Shown here in pieces: positions 1 through 11,897 of a DNA stretch of 64,000 nt (the first letter of the stretch is position 1; every line of letters begins with the position of its first letter). Origin of the DNA: Perca fluviatilis. Its lineage: Eukaryota; Chordata; Actinopteri; Perciformes; Percidae. The notes under the pieces are model-generated. The model was not told where the DNA came from, searched no databases, and worked only from the letters and a program-made list of their open reading frames with translations. The DNA lies in contig NC_053115.1 in NCBI RefSeq assembly GCF_010015445.1, positions 1,882,058 through 1,946,057 on the forward strand. Reading direction: 5' to 3'. The translations under genes were made by a program, and so were the position numbers.

Positions 1-294
1 TCAGATCCTGGAGGTAACCGGCTCTATCTAGCCTAGCTTAGCTCAGATCCTGGAGGTAACCGGCTCTATCTAGCCTAGCTTAGCACAGATCCTGGAGGTA
101 ACAGGCTCCATCTAGCCTAGCTTAGCACAGATCCTGGAGGTAACCGGCTCCATCTAGCCTAGCTTAGCACAGATCCTGGAGGTAACTGGCTCTATCTAGC
201 CTAGCTTAGCACAGATCCTGGAGGTAACAGGCTCCATCTAGCCTAGCTTAGCACAGATCCTGGAGGTAAACGGCTCCATCTAGCCTAGCTTGGC
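1..294. repeat. 42-bp minisatellite, about 7 copies
   Basis: Seven head-to-tail copies of a 42-bp unit beginning AGATCCTGGAGGTAAC and ending TAGCCTAGCTTAGC, differing by a few substitutions (accg/acag/actg). The array runs off the left edge of the window, so its true length is unknown. Confidence 0.95.
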
Positions 295-1139
295 ACAGCT
301 TGCTTGAAAAGCTTGCGCGCCAACGTCATTCATTTCATTGGCTCACTTGCTGGTGATGATGCAGCCTGTGGGCGGGCTTAAGAGTCCGCACGTGGGGTAG
401 AAGCCGCTGATTGGCTGAGAAGCTTTCACTCAACGCTTTCCTCTGGCTGCTTATTGGATGAACTGCTAGAATGAAAATCACTCACTACTCACTATAGGCC
501 TGGGCCCAATGGTAGCGCCGCGGGTGGTGTCATGTGACCTTGTTATTTGTACACGCTGTGACATCGGATTATTGTATGATTATTATATGTAAATGAATAT
601 GTTGTAAGATTTTACTTTTGCATGTTCAGTGCTGATGATTTAGTGTAACACAGGGTTTCTCCTGCCATGGTGAGACTTAGGTGCAGCACTGAGCCGAAGA
701 CTTTCCTCAGATCTAATGACTGCAGTTGGACTTCTTTAGAAAGTTTTATCTTTAAGCTTTTTGGGAGTTATTTCTTTATGATCTGATCTAGATGATGCAA
801 AACTACCACAAAGGTACTCAAATGTTGTTGCAAAATCAAAATGATTGTTTGATTTCCCAGCACAGCTGTGTGTCTCTCCCCTTCCCTGGTCCTGGCCTGA
901 GAGTCCATCAGGATTTTCAGAAACACAGAAAACCTTAATTTGGTCTTCTTCATACAGACGAGACAGATCAGAGCGCAGTAGGAAGGACTGACCCCTGATG
1001 GAGAACGATAAGAACTGATTTCTTTGATTTGAGCGCCACCGTGTGTCTCTTTAATATAATGCAATCCAGGCCAGAGACTAGACAGACTTACTTTAATTAA
1101 ACATTTACGTTCCATAAACAGAGGAGCATGTTTTCTACA
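295..1139. other. Non-coding, no gene recognised
   Basis: Mostly unique-looking sequence. It holds several ATTGG (inverted CCAAT) motifs around 340-460, including CTGATTGGCT near 408, and a GGGCGGG box near 371. These could belong to a promoter, but no first exon is recognisable downstream within normal distance. Short open frames here lack codon structure or homology that I recognise. Confidence 0.5.
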
Positions 1140-1140
1140 G

Positions 1141-1215
<75 letters not shown>

Positions 1216-1314
1216 ATTGGGGCCTTTTCTACAGTATCTATCTATCTATACAGTATATATCTCTATCTATCTATCCATCTATCTATTTCTCTGTCTCTCT
1301 CTCTATCTACCTAC

Positions 1315-1348
<34 letters not shown>

Positions 1349-1628
1349 CTCTCTCTGTCGCTCTCTATCTATCTATCTATCTATCCATCTATCTATTTCT
1401 CTGTCTCTCTCTCTATCTACCTACCTATCTATCTATCTATCTATTTATCTATCTCTCTCTCTGTCGCTCTCTATCTATCTATCTATCCATCTATCTATCT
1501 ATCTCTCTGTCTCTCTCTCTATCTATCTACCTATCTATCTATCTATCTATCTCTCTGTCTCTCTCTATCTATCTATCTATCTATCTATCTATCCATCTAT
1601 CTCTCTGTCTCTCTCTCTATCTATCTAC

Positions 1629-1666
<38 letters not shown>

Positions 1667-1672
1667 CTGTCT

Positions 1673-1704
<32 letters not shown>

Positions 1705-1812
1705 CTCTCTGTCTCTCTCTCTATCTATCTACCTATCTATCTATCTATCTATCCATCTATCTATCTATCTCTCTGTCTCTCTCTCTATCTATCTACCTAT
1801 CTATCTATCTCT
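1140..1812. repeat. (TATC)n microsatellite with CTCT/CTGT/CTAC variants
   Basis: About 670 bp of tetranucleotide repeat on the + strand, interrupted once (about 1216-1258) by TTGGGGCCTTTTCTACAG, which repeats the sequence just before the array. The long open frames reading Leu-Ser-Ile-Tyr across it are artefacts of the repeat. Confidence 0.97.
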
Positions 1813-2103
1813 ATATGCAGTGAAAGACCATGAAGATCTGATGGTCTCTGATGAGAAACTAAGTTTGGAAAAGAGTAGCAACATTAGCATCATTGAATAC
1901 TGTGAACTGTAGCTGATGGCGAGCACAGCGAGGCCACTGGGGCCCTACAGCTGTTTGGCAGCAAGGGAGAAGCTCAACCCTTAGAATAACTTGCTCAAAG
2001 GAACTAAGATTTGTTGATAGTTGGAAAGTAACTTTGGACTGATAGAGGCGCTAGAAGGATGTGTTACTTTTATTGACTGTTATCAGTGTCTTTTTCCTTC
2101 TCT

Positions 2104-2277
2104 TTAGGCCTTTAATTGCCAGAACAGCTGAAGACATGAAAGGGAAGAAAGAGAAAGAGGGGGAATGACATGCAGCAAAGGGCCACTGGTCGGAATCGAA
2201 ACCTGCGGCTGTGGCACTGAGGACTGAGCCTTTGTACATGGGGCGCACGCTCAACCAGCTGAGCCACCAGGGCACCC
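2104..2277 (-). mobile_element. tRNA-derived SINE, copy 1
   Basis: Read on the minus strand it starts GGGGTGCCCTGGTGGCTCAG, has an A-box-like TGGCTCAGCTGGTTGAGCG and a B-box-like GGTTTCGATTCC, then a tail with CATGTCATTCCCCC and ctttcccttt. A T-run on the + strand (2278-2294) borders the head. Related copies lie at 34276-34445 and 48347-48496. Confidence 0.75.
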
Positions 2278-2294
2278 CCTTTTTTTTTTTTTTT

Positions 2295-2881
2295 CTGAGT
2301 CTATATTCAAGCCACGGTCAGCTGAGCATTGTTACTTTCGTTCTCTAGTAGCGTTGGGTTTCGGCTTCCTGTGGGAAGTCTGACATCATTCTCAGGATCC
2401 AAACTTTCTGAACTTGTTTGTGAACATTTTGATTCATGATGAAATCACCAGAGATTGTGTTCAAATATTCTCTCTGTGCTTAAACATTATAAAACACTTT
2501 AGTGGCCATGAGGGGATATTGTTGGTTATACCATGGTCTGGGTGAATACTCGATTCTGATTGGATGGTGCTAACACACACACTGTAAGAAGTTACACTCT
2601 GAACACCACAGGATGGAGCAAACACACTTAAACAATACTTACTTACTTAAACAAATAAAATACATTGACATTTGATTTTTATATGTATTTATTCAGAAAA
2701 AAAGTTTCCTAATTGCAAATGAGTGATTTATAAACAGATTTTTATAAGAAAAGGTTGGCCTAAACTACATGTTTAAAGGATCACTTTGAGTGGTCTCAGT
2801 AGTCAAAAGGGAAGAATCATGTGTGAACTGCCCAGACGTGGTTGAGAAGCCACAGCAGTACGGTCTAGTAGTGGATTCAAC
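2295..2881. other. 5' flank of the MHC class II beta gene
   Basis: Upstream of the start codon at 2882. A CTGATTGGAT motif (about 2557) resembles the Y box (inverted CCAAT) of MHC class II promoters, but it lies about 320 bp from the ATG and I could not find a convincing X box at the usual 15-20 bp spacing upstream. No clear TATA box near the ATG. The core promoter cannot be fixed from sequence alone. Confidence 0.35.
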
Positions 2882-2933
2882 ATGAAATGCTTCACATGCC
2901 TGCTCTCTCTGTGTCTTTTCTCTCAGTCTGTGG
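2882..2933 (+). CDS. MHC II beta exon 1: signal peptide
   Basis: ATG at 2882 opens a hydrophobic leader, MKCFTCLLSLCLFSQSV, followed by donor G|GTGAG at 2934. It is too short for ORF searches. The start was chosen because the leader, the donor and phase 1 fit exon 2 exactly. Confidence 0.85.
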
Positions 2934-5900
2934 GTGAGTTATTCTACTTTTCTCCATTTTTATGTATCCATTGATGGTTTTGTGTAACACAGCATTACAT
3001 CATTGACGTTGATGTCTCAGAAAGTCAAATCTTTTATAAATAGAAGCTGTATGTCTCAAGCCCCTTCATACCCAATACACACACCATGTACTTCACAGGA
3101 AAACTTGAATTTAATTTATGTTATTGTATAAAACTGAACTTGTGTCGAAGTTTAAAGTGAAAGACAACTGTTATGCTGGTAGGTCAGACTTTAATAACAT
3201 TTACTTATATAACACAATGTTTCTGCACCTAAAAGATTCAAATATAATATATTTATACTTTAAATCATATGAGATTGATATGTTTGGGAACTAAAGTCCT
3301 TACTGTTAGTTTACTGCCTGAAGATAAGTCTCCTCTTAACCAACTGTTGGGTGGCATATGTAATATAAGACTATTTAGTTTAAATAAGCTCAACCTCAAC
3401 CAGATAAGTGGCTGTCACCCTACTGAACTCTAGCTCGGCATCCCAGTGACAACCAACCAACTAAGCCCCCCCCCCCCCACACGGACAATTTGCACCACCC
3501 TACCCCACCCATACTGTTCTATTTATGTATTTACAGATGTACATACTGTAAGTACACCTATACATAGCCATATTCTACTGCTCTTCATACTATGCATCCT
3601 GCACATACACTTATTCTTACTACTCTAATGTTACCACTCTACACATATCTGTACATACTGCACATATCTGTCTATATGGTGCATACAGAATATCCATATT
3701 TATTCAGTTTTTCTCATTATATATCCTCCTAATACACTACATATATCTATATCTATATCTATATTATTCTTTCTACTATTATAATGTCACTGCTACTACA
3801 TTGCACATATCTGTACATGTTGTTCATACATTGTTCATATTACATAGCCATATATATTCTGCTCTTATAACACTGCAATATATCTTTTGTCCTGTCTCCA
3901 CCTGTCTATACTTGTATATCACGTTGCACTTTTCTGCTTTTTTGCACTTCTGGTTGGACGCAAACTGCATTTCGTTGTACAATGACAATACAGTTGAATC
4001 TAATCTAAAGCATTTAAAAGCTGCCTTAATCTTTGTGCATCAGTAATAATAATCTAGAACACTCTTTCTGTGCCTATTGAGTACTTTTACATCTGATACT
4101 TTTAGTACATTCGCTGCTTATACTTTTGTTCCTCAATTTATGAACTAAAAGTAGGAATGCCAGACCTTTAACTGTGATGCAGTATTTGTATTATAGTGTG
4201 GTATTTCTGATTATGCCCCATGTATCCCTGTTATCCCACATGCACTATGGAGCATTAGGGTTATAAAATCACAATTATATTCAAACATAGCAGACGGTGT
4301 CAGTATCTTTGTAGATTTAGGGTGTCTAACTTCTGCTTTTTTATTTTCGTATACTCCAGTGATCTGAATGAGGAACTTGAGCTTCACAGCAACTCTGTTC
4401 CGGTCTTAGAAATTATAAGTAGCTTTTTGGCCACAGAGTCACGTTAGTGAAACTTGCCTACACGATATTTGGGTAAATCTCTGTGGGTTGTCGTGAGTAT
4501 TCACTCGAAAGTATACCACAACAACATTTTCAACTGAGTCTCAAACAATAGTCCGGTGCGCACACAGACTTTGAAATAGGTTTTGCTTACTGTAAGTTTT
4601 CTTCCGGTCTGATCAAAATTTCGTGGCAATCTATCACAATAGTTGTCGAGATGTATCAGGGTTATGTTAAGTGTAGAAAACATGATAAAATGCCTGTAGA
4701 GTGTCCTTACAGTGGAGAAAACATGATAAAGTGCACTAAGGGTGCCCTTCCAGTGTAGAAAACATGATAAATTGCCCTAAGGGTGCCCTTTCAGTGTAGA
4801 AAACATGATAAAATGCCTTCTAGGGTGTCCTGCCAGTGGAGAAAACATGATAAAGTGCCCTAAAGGTGCCCTTTCAGTGGAGAAACCATTATAAAATGGC
4901 TGTAGGGTGCCCTTTCAGTGGAGAAAACATGATAAAGTGCCTTCTAGGGTGCCCTTTCAATGGAGAAAACATGATTAAGTGCCCTAAGGGTGCCCTTCTT
5001 GTGGAGAAAACATGATAAAATGCCTTTAGCGTGTCCTTTCAGTGAAAAATACATGATAAAGTGCCCACAGGGTGCCCTTTCAGTGGAGAAAACATGATAA
5101 AGTGCCCTAAGGGTGCCCTTCCAGTGGAGAAAAACATGATAAAGGGCCCTAAGGATGCCCTTCCAGTGGAGAAAACATGATAAAATGCCTTCTAGGGTGT
5201 CCTTCCAGTGGAGAAAACATGATAAAGTGCCCTAAAGGTGCCCTTTCAGTGGAGAAAACATAAAATGGCTGTAGGGTGCCCTTTCAGTGGAGAAAACATG
5301 ATAAAGTGCCTTCTATGGTGTCCTTTCAATGGAGAAAACATGATTAAGTGCCCTAAGGGTGCCCTTCTTGTGGAGAAAACATGATAAAATGCCTGTAGGG
5401 TGTCCTTTCAGTGAAGAATACATGATAAAGTGCCCACAGGGTGCCCTTCCAGTGTAGAACACATGATAAAATGCCCTACGGGTGCCCTTTCAGTGTAGAA
5501 AACATGATAAAATGCCTGTAGGGTGTCCTTACAGTGGAGAAAACATGATAAAGTGTACTAAGGGTGCCCTTCCAGTGTAGAAAACATGATAAATTGCCCT
5601 AAGGGTGTCCTTCCAGTGGAGAAAACATGATAAAATGCATTCTGGGGTGTCCTTCCAGTGGAGAAAACATGATAAAATGCCTTCTAGGTTGCCCTTTCAG
5701 TGGAGAAAACATGATAAAGTGCCCTAAGGGTGTCCTTTCAGTGGAGAAAACATGATAAAGTGCCTTCTAGGGTGTCCCTTCAGTGGAGTAAACATGATAA
5801 AATGCCTGTAGGGTGCCCTTCCAGTGGAGAAAACATGATAAAATGCCTTCTAGGGTGCCCTTTCAGTGGAGAAAACATGATAAAATGTCTGTAGGGTGTC

Positions 5901-8900
5901 CTTCCAGTGGATAAAAACATTATAAAGTGCCTGTAGGGTTTTTTTTTAGGTCGAGAAAACATTGCCCTGAAGGCTGTTTTATGCTTCTGCGTCAACTCCA
6001 CGCCGTAGCTACTCCGTGGCTCTTATGGCGTCGTGACCCTTTGGGAGTTCTGCGTCGGGGTTGCTTTGCATTGCGGAGCATTTCACCACCATAACGCTAG
6101 GGGGAGATAAGTCTGAGGGTATCTGCGAGGTGTCTGCCAGCCAGTTTATGTTTTGTTAGCAAGCTAACTTTAGCAAAACTGCCCACAAAGTACTGCTTGC
6201 TGGAGAAGTGCTAATTTCAAAACATTACTGACATATAGACACTTTACAAACAGATAACCCCGTCATTGTAACCAACATATGTCTGAGTTTATTAGCAGAG
6301 CTGATGTCAGTGAACTAGCATGTTGCTACTCCCCACAGTAGGCTGCTGGAAACACCCACTATCAACACACAGGACCAGCTGACCAATCACAGTCACACAG
6401 GACCAGCTGACCAATCACAGTCACACAGGACCAGCTGACCAATCACAGTCACACAGGACCAACTGACCAATCACAGTCCTTGAAACACCGACTATCAACA
6501 CACAGGACCAGTTGACCAATCACAGGCCTTGAATCATTGTATCATCCTCGTATCATGTGGCTGCACCGACAGTGTTGTTGTCATTACTTAGAATTCCTCA
6601 TGGGGGCGACAGAAACTACGCACTGTAGCTTTAAGCATTGTATGGGCATGTAAACTACCACATTTTAAATACTAATGGACCTACTGTGTCTGAATATTAC
6701 AGTTTTTTACAATTGCTAAAACACAATTTTGCAAACTAGGCTGGTTTTATCAAAATACTCAACACAATTCACAAAACCACACACCCAAACTGCAAAATAC
6801 CTCATATATATCCTGCAAAATGAAGCACTGCAACCAAAACTACATATATCATTATCAAAATCAACCTTTTGCACCACATGGCACACACTTCATTCATATT
6901 ACCAGATTTTTGTCTAACCAACTACACACTGTTGGGCATAATGAAAAGCACTCTCATATTTAGTATGCTTTGTCATAATACTAAAATAGTTCAAATTGTA
7001 GAAAATTCTTCAGATTGTTCACATGCACAGAAATATTTGCAGATACACACACATGCTGTTGAAACATTTTTATTTTTATTTTTCACCAAACAAGTCAGTG
7101 CAACATATGCACAGCAGATATATTTACATTGGACTGAACAAAAATATGCTCACAAAACACAGTAAACTGAAAAAGAAAACTGCAGAAAAAATATATAGAA
7201 AAAAGAGGCATCATAGTGCTTACTTCCTGATTAAAGTGGAAACAATGAACCTTGGAGGTGATTGGTCAGGTGGCTCATATATTGTCCAATCAGCTCATGT
7301 AGTGTCATTTTGAATGGCAGTGTTTTGAAATGGCAAATATGTGACTTTATGACAGACTTATGCAGAGAACCGTGTTCAGTGCATTTAAAAAGTGCCGTTT
7401 TGAATAGCAAAATGTGTGTAAAGCAGAAACCGTGTTTAGACTTTTGGAGACTTGAGAAGAGGTTTTGCTCTCTGTGTGTCAGTTTAAATAATTGTGCTAC
7501 GCATGTCATTATAGTGTGTTAGCAACTGGGAAAAACTAAAAAAAATCATTTAGTTTTTAAAAAGAGACAGTACACATTTGTGGCTTCTCCTTTACCTTTC
7601 AGATTGTGACGCCGATGGAAATGGGTACTTCATGTATGCCGACTTCTGGTGTGCCATGTACTCCAGAGACCGCGAGCAGGTGGAATATCTGGTCGACTGG
7701 TACTTTAACGAAGAGTTCATGATGCAGTACAACAGCACCGTCGGGAGCTGGACGGGCTTCACTCCAGCTGGATTAGTGTCTGCGTCGATGTTAAACGCAG
7801 ACAAGCATGATCTTCTGCAGAGGAGAGTGGAGAAGGAACTGATATGTGTCAACAATGTCGATTTGATATTTAACATAACTGAGGAGAACATGGGTAAATA
7901 TTCAATCACTCAACACACGATCTATGTTCAGTCTCGTGTGTGTTTAAGGCCGGTTACACACTGGCTGCGTGGCATGTCCGTTAATATTTGGGCTCCCATG
8001 TTAACAGGTTAGAGCGTAGCGAAACCTTCTGGAGCCTATTTTGCCGTCAACACTGCCGATGTTGTCTTTGCTGTAATCAGATCAGTATATATTCATGTTT
8101 ATGGGAAACATCCATGTGTTCAGACAAGGCTAGCAGTACAGCAGCAGCAGCAGCGCCGCGTCAGACACCTTTCTGGTGTGGAAAGACGTAGAAAACACCA
8201 CGCAACAGACACGCAACAGACACACCACGCTTACGCCACGCAGCCAGTGTGCAGGAGGCCTAAAGGCGCTGACACACCGAGCCGATAATCGGCCGTTGGA
8301 CAGTCTGGTGAGGTCGGTGACTGGAGTCTGTTCGGTGTGTCCCGTGCCGTCGTCAGTCTGGGGGGCTGTCGGCCTTCATTTGGGTCGACTTGACTTGCTG
8401 GGTCAGAGGGCGGGCAGTCGGACTCAATGACCCATCTGATTGGTGGAGAGCTAACCTGGATATGACGAGCGGGATGAACCAAGGGGGTAAGCTCAGAACT
8501 CGAGCCATCATGGCGCCATTTTGTTGCTAACTGGCCATCACCTCCTGTTAGCATTCCGCTGACCGCCATTTTTTTTTTACGTCACTTGACTGAGAATAAC
8601 TTTACATCTGAAGCGTTTAAAGACTCTATTTGTCCATTGTTTAGTTCGAAAGAAACACAACAACGTATAAAAGGCTCCATTACCTTGTATCTCACGTTAT
8701 GGCTCCGTAGCAGACGCTTTTATAACAATAGGCTAACGATTGGGTCATAACCACGAGACTTACTGTCACACAGTAGAGGAATTACCGTATAGTACAGGAG
8801 AAGCTCGCAGGCAGTTTCGACTTACGTTAGCTGTTTAGGTTTAATGACTAATGTTAACTAGCATGTTAGTGATCAGTAATTAGCCTGTGTCTATGTTATC

Positions 8901-11845
8901 TCCTTACATATACCTACGCTCTCCGTCTCTGTAAGATTGGGAATGATTGAGATTTCTCTTGGCACAGCTACCAGAACACTTACAACTTTCAGACAGGTTG
9001 CTCACGTCACATTTACGCTGTCTCTGTCAGTTGGAGGCTGCGCAGTAAAGCAAGAGATCACCGGAAAAGTGCTTCTAATATCCTTCACTGGTCTCCGTCC
9101 AGAGCAACGGGGTCTATTGGTCCATTAATATATATGTCAATGGGATGAACGTGACTAGAGTCTCTCAAAATTTGAGTAAAATCTTTTAAACTGACCTGTG
9201 TTTATCTGAGATGAAGACAGATTCAGCAACTGCACGGCCTATTTCTCTCTTCAGATGTTTCCAGAAACGTGTCGGTGAACTATTTTAGTCCAATATGAGA
9301 TCAGATTCTGAACGAGACGCCATGACGGTTGGGGAGAAGTCAGACCGCATGTGACGCGTTCGTCCAATCAGCTGCCGGTTTTAATTTTTTGTGCGACAAT
9401 ACAGATTAGCGCCGCCTGCTGTTATGGAGACATATTACGTCTCGCGCACGCGCAGAACGCACGCTCAAGTCTGCGTCTCTTCGGTGTGTTCTGAGGAACG
9501 TTTTGGACCTCGGGGAGACTGATCAGTCCCACTGGCTCTACTGCTGAGGGTCAGCCGTCAGGTTTAGAAAGGGAAGATGTTCTTGCAGCACTCCTGCTCC
9601 TTCTCCACATCTGACTTACTTAGACTTAAGCCTTTAGATTCCCATAGGAACATAGGCCATCGACGAAGCTCTTCCATCCTCTCCGGCCTTGGGCCCTCCT
9701 CTCCAGATGTTGCCACGTCAGCCCTTCTTTCTTCATCTGCTGTTCTGTGGTTCTTCTCCAGGTGGTTGTCGGTCTGCCTCTCTTCCTCCTGCCCTGTGGG
9801 TTCCACGTCAGCGCCTGTTTAGTGATTGATTTCTTTCTCCTGAGCGTGTGCCCTATCCACTTCCATTTCCTCCTCCGGATTTGCATTTCTATTGGGTCTT
9901 GTTTGGTGAGTTCCCACAGGTTGGCGTTAGAGATGGTGTTAGGCCAGTATATTCCTAGGAGGCGTCTGAGGCATCGGTTGGTGAAGGTCTGCAGCTTATT
10001 GAGTATGGTGGTGGTAATTCTCCAGGTTTCTGAGCCATAGAGTAGAGTGGTCTTTACGTTTGAGTTGAAGATTTGCAGTTTGGTCTTGAGTGACAAGTTT
10101 TTTGCCTTCCAGATATTGTTTAGCATGTTGTATGTTTTCCTTGCTTTTCCGATCCTGGCTTGGACATCGTCCTCCGTGCCACCTTCCCTTGAAATGATGC
10201 TACCAAGGTATGTGAAGCTGTTTACATCCTCTAGTGCATTTTGATCCATGGTCCTTCTCCACATGCAGAGAGGTAATTATACTGAGCATGTGCATAGCAG
10301 GTGTCATTACTGTAGTGTCTTGTAAAAGTTTTTTAGAGTGGGTTTATCTCGAATTGAATGTTGAGAATCCATTCTTCACCCAAAATCCATAGTTTAAATA
10401 TGACAGATGTATGGATTTGGGGTGAATAATGGATTAAGGAGTCATTTTTATTCAAAACGAATGGCTGGGATAGATCCAGCATCCCTAAAAACCCCAGTTA
10501 GACATCTCAAAAGCTAATATTGGTAAAAAAAAAAATACTTTCAGTATTTTTACCCAGGCCCTCTGGGCACCCTGACTTTGATTGGCTCTCCAGGCGTTTT
10601 CCCGAGGATTTGGCCATGGATAAATTGGGAGGTGTTACTAGACACCTATAGGAACACATGGTAAAAAAAGCTATTGGTGAGAATTTTTTTAGCAGATTTG
10701 CAAAACAAATGCCTAACTTTCCCTAACTAGTTGGTGTGACTGCGGCTTACTGTTCTAGTAAGCACGGGACTCTCTAGGCGCCTCTCTGTCACCTCCACAA
10801 AATCTTTGCTGTTTTTCTATTTTACAAATATTAGTTGTCTAGATCAGAAGGGGCAATGAGGCAAGCATGGAGGAATTAAAGACTATTTCTACTGGGCATC
10901 CTGCTAGCCAGTGTGTAGGGCTGTGTCTCAAACCACCTACTTGCACACTTCAAACACTTAGTTTTAAGTTTATCGTGGAGATAACGCAAAAAGTCTGAGT
11001 ACTGAAAGTACCAGGATGACCCCCTAAAAACGGTCAAAAAGTTCAGTGTGGAACGATGGACACTACGCGCACTAAACGGGCGCCATCTGGACAACGCAGC
11101 GGAAAGGGGCGGGACCAGGGACGTCGACCGGCAGCTGATTGGACGAACGCGACACGTGGGTCTGGCTTCTCCCGGATTTCACAACAGAGCGTAACGGGCG
11201 TCTCGTTCAGAATCCGATCTCATATCGGACTAAAATAGTTCACCGAAACGTGTTTCTGAAAACATTTTAAGCGAGAAGTAGGCCATAGCAGTTTGCTGAA
11301 TCTGTCTTCATCTCAGATCAGCAAAGGTCAGTTTAAAAGATCTTCATCAGATTTTGAGAGGCGGCGGGGCGAGCCGACCGCTCGTCATTTCCGGTAAGTG
11401 TTTTAACATTAAGTGTTCATTTTGGGTCAACACTAACCATCCAAAGTGGGCGCTACGGCAGGAAGTGGTCAGTGACCATTAGCAGTGTACTGACAGAAGG
11501 TTGCGGTTTGAGACACAGCAATCACACAGTTAGCTGGGTCGCCTGTGTGCCGCCGTTTTTGTGTCGGTTTCCAATGAGAAGTCAGGAGCTGGGGTGTCCT
11601 TTCCCGAGACTTGGCTGAATCCTGGAGTGCTAATAATAATAATAATAATAATAATTTTATTCTAGAGCAGAGTTCTGGACGAGTTGGAGTCTGTGCTGGT
11701 ACCGTTTAACAGGGTGACTATTTTTCTGTGTGCCAATCTGACGGCCACATTCTGCTGTCTGATGAATCATGCACACATTTAAGGAGCTGATCACATTTCA
11801 CTGAAATTGTACGTTGTACGATTTCATGTGACAAATAAAAATGAA

Positions 11846-11897
<52 letters not shown>

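Noticed and set aside
408..420. CTGATTGGCT near the left edge as a class II Y box
   Set aside because: Nearest class II exon is 2.5 kb away; CCAAT boxes are common.
1128..1912. Two 231-codon open frames rich in Leu-Ser-Ile-Tyr
   Set aside because: They are translations of the TATC microsatellite; no domain and no codon bias.
2540..2580. Y-box-like CTGATTGGAT as MHC class II promoter element
   Set aside because: Too far from the ATG (about 320 bp) and without a matching X box at proper spacing; kept only as a remark.
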